Both the position numbers and the translations under genes were made by a program. This document shows, one piece after another, positions 48,017 through 56,561 of a stretch of 64,000 nucleotides of DNA; the first letter of the stretch is position 1; each line of letters begins with the position of its first letter. A model generated the notes under the pieces. It saw only the letters and a program-made list of their open reading frames with translations, made no database searches and had not been told where the DNA came from. This DNA comes from Clavibacter michiganensis subsp. insidiosus (lineage in GTDB: Bacteria; Actinomycetota; Actinomycetes; Actinomycetales; Microbacteriaceae): NCBI RefSeq assembly GCF_002240565.1, contig NZ_MZMO01000001.1, positions 310,001 through 374,000 on the forward strand. Reading direction: 5' to 3'.

Positions 48017-48567
48017 GCGCCGGCGGGCTCCCGGAGGTCGCACACCATCCACACGGTGTCGCCGTCCACGGGATCCGGCGTGACGCGGCCGCTGTCCGTG
48101 AAGCCGGCCTTCTCCAGCACGCGCACGGACGCGGAGTTCCAGCGGCGGACCGTCGACCACAGCCGGGCGCGGCCGGTCGCGCGGGCGGCGTCGACGACGG
48201 CGCGCGCCGCCTCCGTCGCGAACCCCGAGCCGTGCACCTCGCGCAGCAGCTCGAACGCCATCGCGGGCTCCTCGACGGAGGCGCTGCCGACGACGAGGCC
48301 GCAGTAGCCGACGACGCCCGGCTCGTCGCGGCGCTCGATCGCGAGCAGCCCGATCCCGGTGCGGAGCGACTCCTCGGCCTGCACCGTCAGGCGGTCGAGA
48401 ACCTGGTCGCGCGACGGGTGCCCCTCGTCGTCGACGCGGCGGTGCGCGGGATGCCGCGGGTCGCGCTCGGCCCACAGGCGGTGCACCACGTCGACGTCCG
48501 CCGGGCCGAGCGGCCGCATGCGGAGGCGGGCGCTCTCGAGGAGCGGCGCGAGCGGGGAGGCGGGCAT
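48013..48567 (-). CDS. GNAT-family N-acetyltransferase
   Basis: 184 aa RimJ/RimL-like GNAT (Acetyltransf_3): ESARLRMRPLGPADVDVVHRLW at the N-terminus, VGYCGLVVG and AFELLREVHGSGFATEAARAVV as the acetyl-CoA-binding strand/loop, then VEKAGF-like VLEKAGFTDSGR. It may acetylate a ribosomal protein N-terminus or a small molecule. ATG 48567 is chosen over GTG 48573 because TAGCGT lies 6 bp before it. Confidence 0.85.
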   Translation of the reverse strand: MPASPLAPLLESARLRMRPLGPADVDVVHRLWAERDPRHPAHRRVDDEGHPSRDQVLDRLTVQAEESLRTGIGLLAIERRDEPGVVGYCGLVVGSASVEEPAMAFELLREVHGSGFATEAARAVVDAARATGRARLWSTVRRWNSASVRVLEKAGFTDSGRVTPDPVDGDTVWMVCDLREPAGA

Positions 48568-48573
48568 CCCCAC

Positions 48574-48579
48574 ACGCTA
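48574..48579 (-). promoter_or_regulatory. Leaderless -10 box of the minus-strand GNAT gene
   Basis: TAGCGT on the minus strand, 6 bp before ATG 48567. Confidence 0.55.
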
Positions 48580-48622
48580 CGTCGGTCGCCTCGGGGACGG
48601 CCGGGATCGGATCCGGAGCGGA

Positions 48623-49153
48623 TCAGTGGACGGCGAGCTCCACCGCGAGCACCGCGACGCCGAGCACGGCCACGCCCGCGAGCACCAGGAGCTTGACGCC
48701 GAACCCCACGCGCAGGCGGCGGACGGCGATCAGCGTCACGAGCACGAGCGTCCCCACGAGCACGATCGAGATGATCCGCAGGGCCGTCGCCAGGTCGAGC
48801 GCGCCGAGCGCGGAGAGCCCGAGGATCGCGAGCGGCGCGGGCAGGACGCCGAGGGAGCTGATGCCGACGTAGAGGATGTGGCCGACGTCGCGGCCATCCG
48901 GCACCTCCCCGTCGCGCACCATCTGCGCGATGCACTCGGCCACCGACACCGCGAGCAGCGTGCCGACCACCGTGAGCAGGAGGGTGAGCGCGGCGCCGCC
49001 GACGGTCGCGTGATCCGCCTCGCGCACGGTCGCGATCGTGACCGCGAGCGCCGTGAACGTGACGTAGATCCGCTCCTTGAGCGCCTCGGAGCGCTGCGCG
49101 GCGTCGGGGAGGCGGCGCCCTTCGCGGGCGGGCTGCTGTTCCGGTTCCGTCAC
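48623..49153 (-). CDS. Hypothetical four-helix membrane protein
   Basis: 176 aa. A ~28-residue hydrophilic N-terminus precedes four membrane segments (about 30-50, 53-75, 95-118, 125-172 as a hairpin). It has no recognised family. Gly/Ala/Val-rich helices and few charges give no hint of function. GTG 49153 has TAGCCT 6 bp upstream; the promoter is divergent from that of the methyltransferase at 49191, only 13 bp apart. Confidence 0.65.
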   Translation of the reverse strand: MTEPEQQPAREGRRLPDAAQRSEALKERIYVTFTALAVTIATVREADHATVGGAALTLLLTVVGTLLAVSVAECIAQMVRDGEVPDGRDVGHILYVGISSLGVLPAPLAILGLSALGALDLATALRIISIVLVGTLVLVTLIAVRRLRVGFGVKLLVLAGVAVLGVAVLAVELAVH

Positions 49154-49159
49154 GGGATC

Positions 49160-49165
49160 AGGCTA
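49160..49165 (-). promoter_or_regulatory. Leaderless -10 box of the 48623-49153 gene
   Basis: TAGCCT on the minus strand, 6 bp before GTG 49153. Confidence 0.55.
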
Positions 49166-49178
49166 TGCGGCTGCCCGA

Positions 49179-49184
49179 TACCGT
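49179..49184 (+). promoter_or_regulatory. Leaderless -10 box of the 49191 methyltransferase gene
   Basis: TACCGT, 6 bp before ATG 49191. Confidence 0.6.
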
Positions 49185-49190
49185 CGGAGC

Positions 49191-49910
49191 ATGCCCGACC
49201 TCGATCCCCGCCTCGTTGCGCTCTACGACGGCGACAACCCCGACGGACCCGACCACGACTTCGACCGGGCGCTCGCCGAGGAGGTGGGCGCGCGGTCCGT
49301 GCTCGACCTCGGCTGCGGCACGGGCATGCTCACCGTCTCGCTCGCGACGGCCGGGCGCCGGGTCGTGGGCGTGGATCCGTCGGCCGCCATGCTCGACGTC
49401 GCGCGCGGCCGGCCCGGCGGCGACGCGGTCGAGTGGATCCACGGCGACAGCCGCGCGATCCCGCCCGGCCCGTTCGACCTCGCGTTCCTGACCGGCGACG
49501 TCGTGCAGCACATCCCCGACGCCGCGTGGATCCGCACCCTCGCCGACCTGCGCTCGGCCCTCCGCCCGGGCGCCACGCTGTCCTTCGAGAGCAGGAACCC
49601 GGCCGACCGCGCGTGGGAGAGGTGGGGAGGCCCCGCCACGACGCGCGACACCGCGCACGGCCCGCTCGAGGAGTGGACCGAGGTCGAGGAGACGGGACCG
49701 GGCCGCGTCACGGTCGTCTTCCGCAGCCGCTTCGTCGCGACGGGCGAGGTCGTCACCGCGGTCCAGCCCTTCGCGTTCCGCGACCGCGCCGCGCTCACGG
49801 CGCAGCTCGACGCGGCCGGCTTCGACGTGGACGCCGTGCACGGCGACTTCGCGCGCGGCCCGCTGACGGAGTCGTCGCGGGCGATGGTGTTCGTGGCGCG
49901 GGCGCGCTGA
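49191..49910 (+). CDS. Class I SAM-dependent methyltransferase
   Basis: 239 aa. SAM motif I is VLDLGCGTGMLTVSLA (~37-52), motif II Asp in VVGVDPSAAMLDVA (~61), motif IV near LAFLTGDVVQHI, and post-motif LRPGATLSFESRNP. The substrate-binding cap follows at ~130-200. The substrate is unknown. Confidence 0.88.
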   Translation: MPDLDPRLVALYDGDNPDGPDHDFDRALAEEVGARSVLDLGCGTGMLTVSLATAGRRVVGVDPSAAMLDVARGRPGGDAVEWIHGDSRAIPPGPFDLAFLTGDVVQHIPDAAWIRTLADLRSALRPGATLSFESRNPADRAWERWGGPATTRDTAHGPLEEWTEVEETGPGRVTVVFRSRFVATGEVVTAVQPFAFRDRAALTAQLDAAGFDVDAVHGDFARGPLTESSRAMVFVARAR

Positions 49911-49951
49911 TGGATGAGGCGGCCCACCGCCCACGTGGGAGCATCGGATCC

Positions 49952-50467
49952 ATGACCGATGCGACCGCGCCCGTCTCCCCGCCCGACCGGGAGGCCGCCG
50001 CGGGGATGTGGGCCGCGTACGCCGAGGCGCACCCGCAGGCCGCCGCGGCCGGGCCCGAGCACACGGTCGAGCACTTCGGGGATCACGCGCGCCTCGCTGA
50101 CGAGCTGCTCGGGATCGTGCTCTCGGGCCGGAAGCGCGCCACCGCCGAGCTGGTCGCCGACTTCCTCGCGCGCGGCGACGAGGTGCCGCGCATCGGATCT
50201 CACTGGATCGCCTGCGACAGCACCGGGGCGCCGCGCATCGTGATCCGCAGCACGGAGCTCCGCGTCGGCCCCTTCCCGAGCGCCGACGCCGCCTTCGCGC
50301 GCGACGAGGGCGAGGACGACCTCTCCCTTGAGAGCTGGCGCACGCAGCACCGCATCTACTGGGAGCGCGTCAGCGCGGCCCGCGGCGCGGCCTGGTCGGA
50401 GGACGACGAGATCGTCTTCGAGCGCTTCGCCGTGGTCTGGCCGCCGGAGCACGCGGACCCGCGGTGA
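49952..50467 (+). CDS. ASCH-domain protein
   Basis: 171 aa longer ASCH protein (RNA-binding/YqfB-like PUA fold): GDHARLADELLGIVLSGRKRATAELV (~47-72) carries the conserved G-x-K-x-A-T, followed by the strand CDSTGAPRIVIRSTELRVG and the C-terminal EIVFERFAVVWP. Similar proteins occur near acetyltransferases and ASCH-domain toxins, but a function is not assigned. ATG 49952 selected; the frame upstream to 49911 lacks a ribosome site. The stop overlaps the next start (GTGA). Confidence 0.75.
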   Translation: MTDATAPVSPPDREAAAGMWAAYAEAHPQAAAAGPEHTVEHFGDHARLADELLGIVLSGRKRATAELVADFLARGDEVPRIGSHWIACDSTGAPRIVIRSTELRVGPFPSADAAFARDEGEDDLSLESWRTQHRIYWERVSAARGAAWSEDDEIVFERFAVVWPPEHADPR

Positions 50468-50910
50468 GGCGGACGCGGAGGGCGGCCGCGACCGCGGGGG
50501 CGGGCGCGACCGCGGCGATCCCGCTGGCGGGCGGGCTCTCCGGGTGCGGGGCGGTGACGGCGGAGCGCTGCCTGCCCGCCCCGCTCACGGTCTCGCCCGA
50601 CACGGTCGCCCCCGGCGGCACCGTGACCGTCTCGAGCGCGGCCGTCGACTGCGACCTGGGCTACGGATCCGGCCGAACCCACACGACCGGCATCGCGTCG
50701 GAGGCGCTCGCCGCCGACGGCAGCAGCACCTTCGTGGAGGGCGAGGCGTTCGCGGTCGCGGCCGACGGATCCTTCCGCCGCGAGGTGGTCGTGCCCGCCG
50801 AGCTGCCGACGGGACCGGCGTACGTCAGCATCCGGGGCAGCGCGTTCGACGACGGCGACGACGGCGAGTCGTCGTGCACCGCCTACGTGGCGACGTTGGC
50901 GGTCGGCTGA
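50464..50910 (+). CDS. Putative lipoprotein
   Basis: 148 aa. An Arg-rich start (RRTRRAA), hydrophobic stretch and lipobox LSGC (Cys28) indicate export and lipidation. The mature part is a beta-rich Ig-like domain (VSPDTVAPGGTVTVSSAAVDC ... CTAYVATLAVG) with conserved cysteines that could bond. Function unknown. It overlaps the ASCH gene by GTGA and lies 32 bp before the aldo/keto reductase. Confidence 0.7.
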   Translation: MRRTRRAAATAGAGATAAIPLAGGLSGCGAVTAERCLPAPLTVSPDTVAPGGTVTVSSAAVDCDLGYGSGRTHTTGIASEALAADGSSTFVEGEAFAVAADGSFRREVVVPAELPTGPAYVSIRGSAFDDGDDGESSCTAYVATLAVG

Positions 50911-50942
50911 CGCCCGCGCCCGATCGGCGGAGGATGGACGCG

Positions 50943-51794
50943 ATGGCTGACACCGAGATCCCCACGACCACCTTCCCCGACGGCCGCAGCACGGTCGCCC
51001 TCGCGCAGGGCACCTGGAACATGGGCGACGAGCCCGCGGCCCGCGCGACCGAGCTCGACGCCCTGCGCGCCGGCCTCGACGCGGGGCTCACCGCGATCGA
51101 CACCGCCGAGATGTACGGCAGCGGGCGATCCGAGGAGCTCGTCGGCGAGGCGATCGCCGGCCGCCGCGACGAGGTCTTCCTCATCAGCAAGGTGCTGCCG
51201 TCGAACGCGTCCCGCCGCGGCACGGGCGAGGCTGCGCGCCGCAGCCTCGCGCGCCTCGGGACTGACCGGCTCGACCTCTACCTGCTGCACTGGCGCGGAT
51301 CCCACCCCCTCGCCGACACGGTCGCCGCGATGCAGGAGCTCGTCGAGGAGGGCCTGATCCGCGCGTGGGGCGTCAGCAACCTCGACGCCGACGACCTCGA
51401 CGAGCTGGCCGCGATCCCCGGCGGCGACGCCGCGCAGACCGACCAGGTGCTCTACAACCTCGCCCAGCGGGGGCCCGAGCACGACGTGATCCCGTGGGCG
51501 CGCTCCCGCTCGATGCCCGTGATGGCGTACTCGCCGCTCGACCAGGGCCGGCTCGCGACGGATCCCACGCTCGCCGCCCTCGCCGAGCCGCTCGGCGTGA
51601 GCGCGGGCCAGCTCGCGCTCGCGTGGGTCGTCCGCCATGCGCCGCACGTCTTCGCGGCCGCCAAGGCTGCGACGGCCGCGCACGTCGCCGAGAACCGCGC
51701 CGCGCTCGACCTCGTGATCCCGGACGAGACGCTCGCGGAGCTCGACCGCGCGTTCCCGGGACCGCGGGGCGCGGGTCCGCTCGCGATGTACTGA
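50943..51794 (+). CDS. Aldo/keto reductase
   Basis: 283 aa AKR barrel. Catalytic tetrad: Asp in GLTAIDTAEMYG (D ~54), Tyr (Y58-59), Lys in FLISKVLP (~84) and His in LYLLHWRG (~115); the NADPH-binding C-terminus has VRHAPHVFAAAKAATAAHVAEN. It reduces aldehydes or ketones with NADPH. ATG 50943 is chosen over 50934 because GGAGG would abut the earlier ATG but is ~9 bp from the later one. Confidence 0.9.
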   Translation: MADTEIPTTTFPDGRSTVALAQGTWNMGDEPAARATELDALRAGLDAGLTAIDTAEMYGSGRSEELVGEAIAGRRDEVFLISKVLPSNASRRGTGEAARRSLARLGTDRLDLYLLHWRGSHPLADTVAAMQELVEEGLIRAWGVSNLDADDLDELAAIPGGDAAQTDQVLYNLAQRGPEHDVIPWARSRSMPVMAYSPLDQGRLATDPTLAALAEPLGVSAGQLALAWVVRHAPHVFAAAKAATAAHVAENRAALDLVIPDETLAELDRAFPGPRGAGPLAMY

Positions 51795-51809
51795 CGCGCG
51801 GCGTGCAGG

Positions 51810-53228
51810 TCAGGCCCGCGCGACTCCCGTCACGATCCACCGGTCGCCGCGCGCCCGCAGGCCCAGCGTGAGCGCCCGCGCGCCGATGTAGACCAGGCCG
51901 AAGGCCGCCCACAGCGCGAGGAGGGCGGGGGTGCCGGCGACGCGGCCGGTCTCGGTGAGCCACGTCACGGCGATGAGCGCGGGCGCGTAGATCGCGAGGT
52001 TCACGAGTCCCGCGAGGGCGAGGTAGCGGGCGTCGCCCGCGCCGATGAGCACGCCGTCGAGCACGAACACGTACCCGGCCACCGGCAGGCCGATCGCGAG
52101 CACGAGGGTCACGGCGGCGAGCATGCGGTGGATCCCCGCGTCGCCCGTGAAGACGGGCCCGAGCAGCGGCGAGAGGGCCGCGAGCACGAGGCCGAGGATC
52201 ACGCCGAGGCCCACGCCCCACTGCACGAGACGGCGGGCGACCGCTCGGACGCGCGGGACGTCGTCGGCGCCGAGGCCGTGGCCGACGAGCGCCTGGCCGG
52301 CGATCGCGAGCGCGTCGAGCACGAACGCGACGGTCGAGAACAGGGTGAGCGCGATCTGCAGGGTGGCGAGCCCGGTGACCCCGAGTCCCGCCCCCACCGC
52401 GACGGTCGCGAGGATCGCCGCCCGGAGCGACGCCGTGCGCACGAGCAGCCAGCCGCCCGACGCCGCCGAGCGCGCGACCCCGCGGATCCCGGGGCGCAGC
52501 GTGGTGCCCGTCTCCCGGGCGGCCCGCACGGCGATCACGACGAAGACCGACGCCATGCCCCACTGCGCGAGGACGGTGCCCCACGCGGATCCGACGATGC
52601 CGAACCCGAGCCCGTAGATGAGGAACGCGTTGAGCGCCGCGTTCGCCGCGAAGCCGGAGACGGCGACGACGAGCGGGGTGCGGGTGTCCTGGAGGCCGCG
52701 GAGGAGGCCGGTCGCGGCGATGACGAGGAGCATCGCGGGGATCCCGGCGAGCGAGATGCCGAGGTAGGTGCGCGCGGCGTCGACCACCGCGGCGGTGGCG
52801 GCCGGGTCCGCGTCGGCGCCGCCGGTGTCCGCGAGGGCGCGCACGAGCGGATCCGCGACCACGAGCCCCACGACCAGCACCACCGCGCCGAGCGCGAGCG
52901 CCAGCCACAGGCCGTCGAGGCCCGCGCGGATCGCGCCCGGCCGGTCACCCGCGCCGAGCCGCCGCGCCACGGTGGGCGTGGTCGCGTAGGCGAGGAAGAC
53001 GAGGAGGCCGACGATCGTCTGCAGGATCACGCTCGCGATGCCGAGGCCCGCGAGCGGCGCGCTGCCGAGGTGCCCGACGAGCGCGGTGTCGGTGAGGAGG
53101 AACAGCGGCTCGGCCACGAGCGCGCCGAGCGCCGGCACCGCCAGCGCGAGGATCTCGCGGTCGAGCGGGCGGCGGTTCCGCGGGCCGCGCCCGGCCGCGC
53201 AGCCCGCGGGCGGGGTCGCGCCCGTCAG
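51810..53228 (-). CDS. MATE-family efflux transporter (DinF-like), non-standard start
   Basis: About 472 aa with twelve membrane helices; the N-terminal LDREILALAVPALGALVAEPLFLLTDTALVGHLG is typical of DinF/MATE proteins, which export cationic compounds with Na+ or H+. The family start must lie upstream of that stretch, yet no ATG, GTG or TTG occurs in frame there; the only candidate is CTG at 53228, overlapping the TGA of the upstream MinD-like gene (CTGA), which would be coupled translation. The first standard codon is GTG 53138, inside the first helix. Treat the 5' end as uncertain. Confidence 0.82.
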   Translation of the reverse strand: MTGATPPAGCAAGRGPRNRRPLDREILALAVPALGALVAEPLFLLTDTALVGHLGSAPLAGLGIASVILQTIVGLLVFLAYATTPTVARRLGAGDRPGAIRAGLDGLWLALALGAVVLVVGLVVADPLVRALADTGGADADPAATAAVVDAARTYLGISLAGIPAMLLVIAATGLLRGLQDTRTPLVVAVSGFAANAALNAFLIYGLGFGIVGSAWGTVLAQWGMASVFVVIAVRAARETGTTLRPGIRGVARSAASGGWLLVRTASLRAAILATVAVGAGLGVTGLATLQIALTLFSTVAFVLDALAIAGQALVGHGLGADDVPRVRAVARRLVQWGVGLGVILGLVLAALSPLLGPVFTGDAGIHRMLAAVTLVLAIGLPVAGYVFVLDGVLIGAGDARYLALAGLVNLAIYAPALIAVTWLTETGRVAGTPALLALWAAFGLVYIGARALTLGLRARGDRWIVTGVARA

Positions 53229-55003
53229 CGGACCGCGTGCGCGAGCCGCTGCACGACGCCGGCGGTCGCGGCCGTGAAGGCGCGCGCGACCTCGGGGTCG
53301 AGCGAGGCGAGCGAGATCGGGCCGCGCTCCGCGATGTGCGCGTCGTACGGCACCGTGAAGATCTGCGCCGGGCGGGCGTCGTCGAGGATCCGGTCGATGC
53401 GCGCGACGACCGCGGGATCCTCCGGGCGTCCGTCGTGCAGGCGGATGATGACGGCGTTGTCGGCGAGCATCGCCGCGTGTCCGCCGAGCTCGCGCAGGAA
53501 GTCGAGCAGCGCGACGGCCTCGAGCACGGCGTCGCCCGCGTTGAGCACGGGGACGACGAGCACGTCGGTGACCTCGATGGCGCCGCGGAAGGCGGACGAC
53601 GACGGCTGGTTGCCGGAGTCCATCACGCGCATCCCGTAGTACTCGTCGACGAGGCGCGCGACGCCGATCACGTCGTCGCCCGTGAGCTCGCGGCGCGGCC
53701 CGACGGACGCGACGACCGAGGCGAAGCTCGTCTGCGGCGCGGTGTAGCCGGCGAGCTGGCCGGCGGAGTGGATCTCGTCGCGGTCGCGCACGAGCTCGCC
53801 GAGCCCGCGGGTCGGCTGGCCCTCGGCGCGGTAGCCGAGCGCGCCCGGATCGTCGGTGACCTCGACCACGGCGACGGATCCGCCGCGGATGGAGCCGAGC
53901 ACGCCGCCCAGGATGAGGGAGGTGGGCGTCTTGCCCACGCCGCCCTTGCGGTTGGCGACCAGCACGCTGACCGCACGCGACCAGGTGGCCTGGCGGATGA
54001 CGCGCTCGTCGCCCTCGCGGCGGGCGACCTCCGCGTTCGCGGCGGCCTCCTCGGCGCCGGGGCCGATCTTGAAGACGCCGCCCGTGACGGTGTTCATGAA
54101 GCCGCGGAAGCCCGTGCGCGCGATGGCGGGACCGCGCGGCGGGCGCTGGCCGGTCTGCTCGGGGAAGAGGGTGAGGGCGCTCGTGGCGGCGTCGGCGCGC
54201 GGGGTGCGCATGACGTAGCGCTGCGGATCCGCGTCGGGGAACGCCGTGAGGTCGGTGCCGGGGCGCGGGTCGTCGGCGGGCTCCTCGACGTCGTCGGGCG
54301 CGGCGGGGAGCGACGCGACCGGGGTCGGCTGCGGCTCGACCGCGGGCGCGGGACGGACGGCCGGCGCGTCGTCGACGGGGGCGGCGCCGGCGGGTGCGGG
54401 CGTTCGCTCGGTGTCGGCCGGCTCGGGCCCGGACGCCTCGGTGCTCGGGCGCAGCGGCATGCGGAAGGGGTGCGCGTTCACGACGTGCGGGGCCGGGACG
54501 GTCCACGCGGATCCGGCCTCGGGGGAGACGACGGCGTCGAAGGGGGTGGGCGCGGCGGCGGGCAGCGCGTCGTCCGCGTCGTCGTCGTCCGCGGCAGCGG
54601 GTGCGGCGGGGACGCGGTCCTCGGGATCCACGTCGTCGTCCTCCGCGTCGTCGAACAGCTCGTCGAAGGCGTGCGTGCCGACGATGACCTCCTCGTCGGG
54701 CTCGGCGCCGGACGCGTCGGCGTCGTCCGCGTCGCGCGCGGCAGAGGCGGCGGCGTCGGCCTCGGGCGCCGCGGTCTCGACGGGAGCGGCACCGGGCCGC
54801 ACGCGGTCGGGCCCGAACAGGCCGCCCTCGGAGGTGCGCGGCACGGCGGGGAACGGATCCACCCAGCGGTGCGCGTCGCCCGACGCGTCGGCGGAGCTCC
54901 GCTCCATCTCCTGCTGGCGGCGGCGCAGCTCCCTGCGGCTGAGGAGGGGAGGCTCGGACGCCCCACCGTCGCGGTGGCCGGTGTCCTGCGTGTCGTCGGT
55001 CAT
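53225..55003 (-). CDS. MinD/ParA-like ATPase with long disordered N-terminus
   Basis: 592 aa. Residues 1-~330 are low-complexity and highly acidic/Pro/Ala-rich. From ~345 is a deviant-Walker ATPase: KGGVGKTPTSLILGG (P-loop), switch VVEVTDDPGALGY, then MDSGNQPSSSAFRG (Walker B/switch II) and the AAA-like C-terminal end with VPYDAHIAERGPI. Such ATPases dimerise on ATP and position proteins, DNA or secretion machines; the RRQQEM-type N-terminus resembles actinobacterial partition/type VII-associated MinD-like proteins. No parB or ESX genes are adjacent. Its stop overlaps the start of the MATE gene. Confidence 0.82.
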   Translation of the reverse strand: MTDDTQDTGHRDGGASEPPLLSRRELRRRQQEMERSSADASGDAHRWVDPFPAVPRTSEGGLFGPDRVRPGAAPVETAAPEADAAASAARDADDADASGAEPDEEVIVGTHAFDELFDDAEDDDVDPEDRVPAAPAAADDDDADDALPAAAPTPFDAVVSPEAGSAWTVPAPHVVNAHPFRMPLRPSTEASGPEPADTERTPAPAGAAPVDDAPAVRPAPAVEPQPTPVASLPAAPDDVEEPADDPRPGTDLTAFPDADPQRYVMRTPRADAATSALTLFPEQTGQRPPRGPAIARTGFRGFMNTVTGGVFKIGPGAEEAAANAEVARREGDERVIRQATWSRAVSVLVANRKGGVGKTPTSLILGGVLGSIRGGSVAVVEVTDDPGALGYRAEGQPTRGLGELVRDRDEIHSAGQLAGYTAPQTSFASVVASVGPRRELTGDDVIGVARLVDEYYGMRVMDSGNQPSSSAFRGAIEVTDVLVVPVLNAGDAVLEAVALLDFLRELGGHAAMLADNAVIIRLHDGRPEDPAVVARIDRILDDARPAQIFTVPYDAHIAERGPISLASLDPEVARAFTAATAGVVQRLAHAVR

Positions 55004-55097
55004 GTGGCTCGCCTTCGTCGTCCCCGCCTGCGCGGACGAGGCTACCAGGGGGCGGTGCCGCCCCCGGATCCGCCGGGTCGTCGCCCGCCCGCGCCCC

Positions 55098-55152
55098 GCC
55101 GCGCCATCCGCCGCGCCATCCGCCCCGCCATCCGCCGCGCCATCCGCCGCGC
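55098..55152. repeat. 12-bp tandem repeat
   Basis: About four and a half copies of GCCGCGCCATCC (one with a C substitution) lie in the divergent gap between the MinD-like and MarR genes. No start codon or -10 box falls within it. Confidence 0.7.
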
Positions 55153-55206
55153 CCCCGCCCGGGGTCGCCGTCCACGGGCGTGGCGGGAGCGCGGATCGAG
55201 GTCGGT

Positions 55207-55212
55207 TAGGGT
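55207..55212 (+). promoter_or_regulatory. Leaderless -10 box of the MarR gene at 55219
   Basis: TAGGGT, 6 bp before GTG 55219. Confidence 0.6.
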
Positions 55213-55218
55213 CTCCCC

Positions 55219-55707
55219 GTGATCCCCGGAACCGCCGACGTGCCCGCGCCCGCCGGCGACCGCTCCGCCGCCGTCTCGTCCGTCGCGACCGAGCTCGGGG
55301 TCCTGCTCATGCAGATCCGCACGCTGCGCATCGAGGAGGCCGCCGCGTTCCACGCCGGCCTCCAGCCCGGCGCGTTCGCCGTCGCCCGGTGGATCCGCAC
55401 CGACGGCCCCGCCTCCGCCGGCGCCGTCGCCGCCGGCCTCCTCATGGACAAGAGCTCGGTGAGCCGGCACCTCCGCGTGCTGCGCGAGGCCGGGTACGTG
55501 CAGGACGAGCCGGATCCCGAGGACCGCCGCTCCACGATCCTCACCCTCACGCCGCTCGCCGAGGAGCGGCTCGCGGAGGTGCGCAAGGGCACGCGCGAGC
55601 GCCTGCAGAACCGCCTCCACGCGTGGGACACCGCGGAGGTCGAGCAGCTCGCGGGCCTGCTGCACCGCTTCAACGTGTCGCCGCGCGACAAGCCCGCCGA
55701 CGCCTGA
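55219..55707 (+). CDS. MarR-family transcriptional regulator
   Basis: 162 aa winged-helix protein: SAGAVAAGLLMDKSSVSRHLRVLREAGYVQDEPDPEDRRS is the helix-turn-helix and wing (~62-102), flanked by dimerisation helices. No redox Cys. A likely autoregulator of a local efflux or stress function; the divergent MinD-like/MATE operon is a candidate target. GTG 55219 set by the -10 box. Confidence 0.87.
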   Translation: MIPGTADVPAPAGDRSAAVSSVATELGVLLMQIRTLRIEEAAAFHAGLQPGAFAVARWIRTDGPASAGAVAAGLLMDKSSVSRHLRVLREAGYVQDEPDPEDRRSTILTLTPLAEERLAEVRKGTRERLQNRLHAWDTAEVEQLAGLLHRFNVSPRDKPADA

Positions 55708-55749
55708 CGCGGATCCGCCGCGCCGCCGCGGATCCGCCGCCCGGCCGCC

Positions 55750-56487
55750 TCAGCCGGCCTGGTGCACCGCGTAGCTCGCCACGAACCCGAGCACCGTCAC
55801 GAGCCCCGTGAGCGCCTGCGCCTTGCGGAACGCCTCGGGGATCATGGTGTCGCAGATCATCGCGAGGATCGCGCCGGCCGCGAACGCCATCACGACCGAC
55901 TGCCCGCTCTCCGGCAGGCCGCCCAGCAGCGCGTACCCGCCGAGGGAGGAGAGCGCGCAGATGACGGCGATGGAGGTCCAGAGCCCGAAGACGTAGCGGG
56001 CGCTGCGACCCGACTGCTTGAGGTCCGCCGTGCTCGACATGCCCTCGGGGAAGTTCGAGATGACGACCGCCACGAGCACGCCGATGCTCAACGCCCCGCC
56101 GCCCGTGAGGCTGAGGCCCTGCACGGCGGTCTCGGGCACGCCGTCGAGCAGGGCGCCGAGCGCGATCCCGACCCCGGTGCCGCCCCCGCCGCCCGACTTC
56201 CCGTGGTGCTTCCTCCGGAACCCGCCGTGCTCGAGGATCTGGTCGAGCACCACGTACACGACCGCGCCCGCGACGAAGCCGCCGAGCGTGGGGATCACGC
56301 CGCCGCTCGCCGACGCCTCGTCGACCAAGTCGAACGACAGCGCCGAGATGAGCACGCCGGCGCCGAACGCCATGACGAGCGCGACGACCTCGCGCGGCAC
56401 CTTCACGAACCAGGCGACGAGGGATCCGACGACGAGCGACAGCCCGGAGAGCAGACCGGCGAGACCGGCCAGGAGGAGAGGCGACAT
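55750..56487 (-). CDS. ZIP-family metal transporter
   Basis: 245 aa with eight membrane helices. Helix IV-V motifs GIALGALLDGVPETAVQGLSLTG (D-G-x-P-E) and VVISNFPEGMSSTAD (N-F-P-E-G) are the ZIP metal sites, and FRRKHHGKSGGGGG is the His/Gly-rich cytoplasmic loop. The usual role is uptake of Zn2+ or other divalent metals. No Zur or metal regulator is adjacent. Confidence 0.88.
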   Translation of the reverse strand: MSPLLLAGLAGLLSGLSLVVGSLVAWFVKVPREVVALVMAFGAGVLISALSFDLVDEASASGGVIPTLGGFVAGAVVYVVLDQILEHGGFRRKHHGKSGGGGGTGVGIALGALLDGVPETAVQGLSLTGGGALSIGVLVAVVISNFPEGMSSTADLKQSGRSARYVFGLWTSIAVICALSSLGGYALLGGLPESGQSVVMAFAAGAILAMICDTMIPEAFRKAQALTGLVTVLGFVASYAVHQAG

Positions 56488-56561
56488 GACCTCGAGGATG
56501 CTCCTCGCACGGGGCCGCCGTCATGTCGACCCGGTTGCGGCGGGTGCCCGGAGCCGATCTG

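Noticed and set aside
55098..55152. CRISPR array
   Set aside because: The units are 12 bp with no spacers, and no cas genes are in the window.
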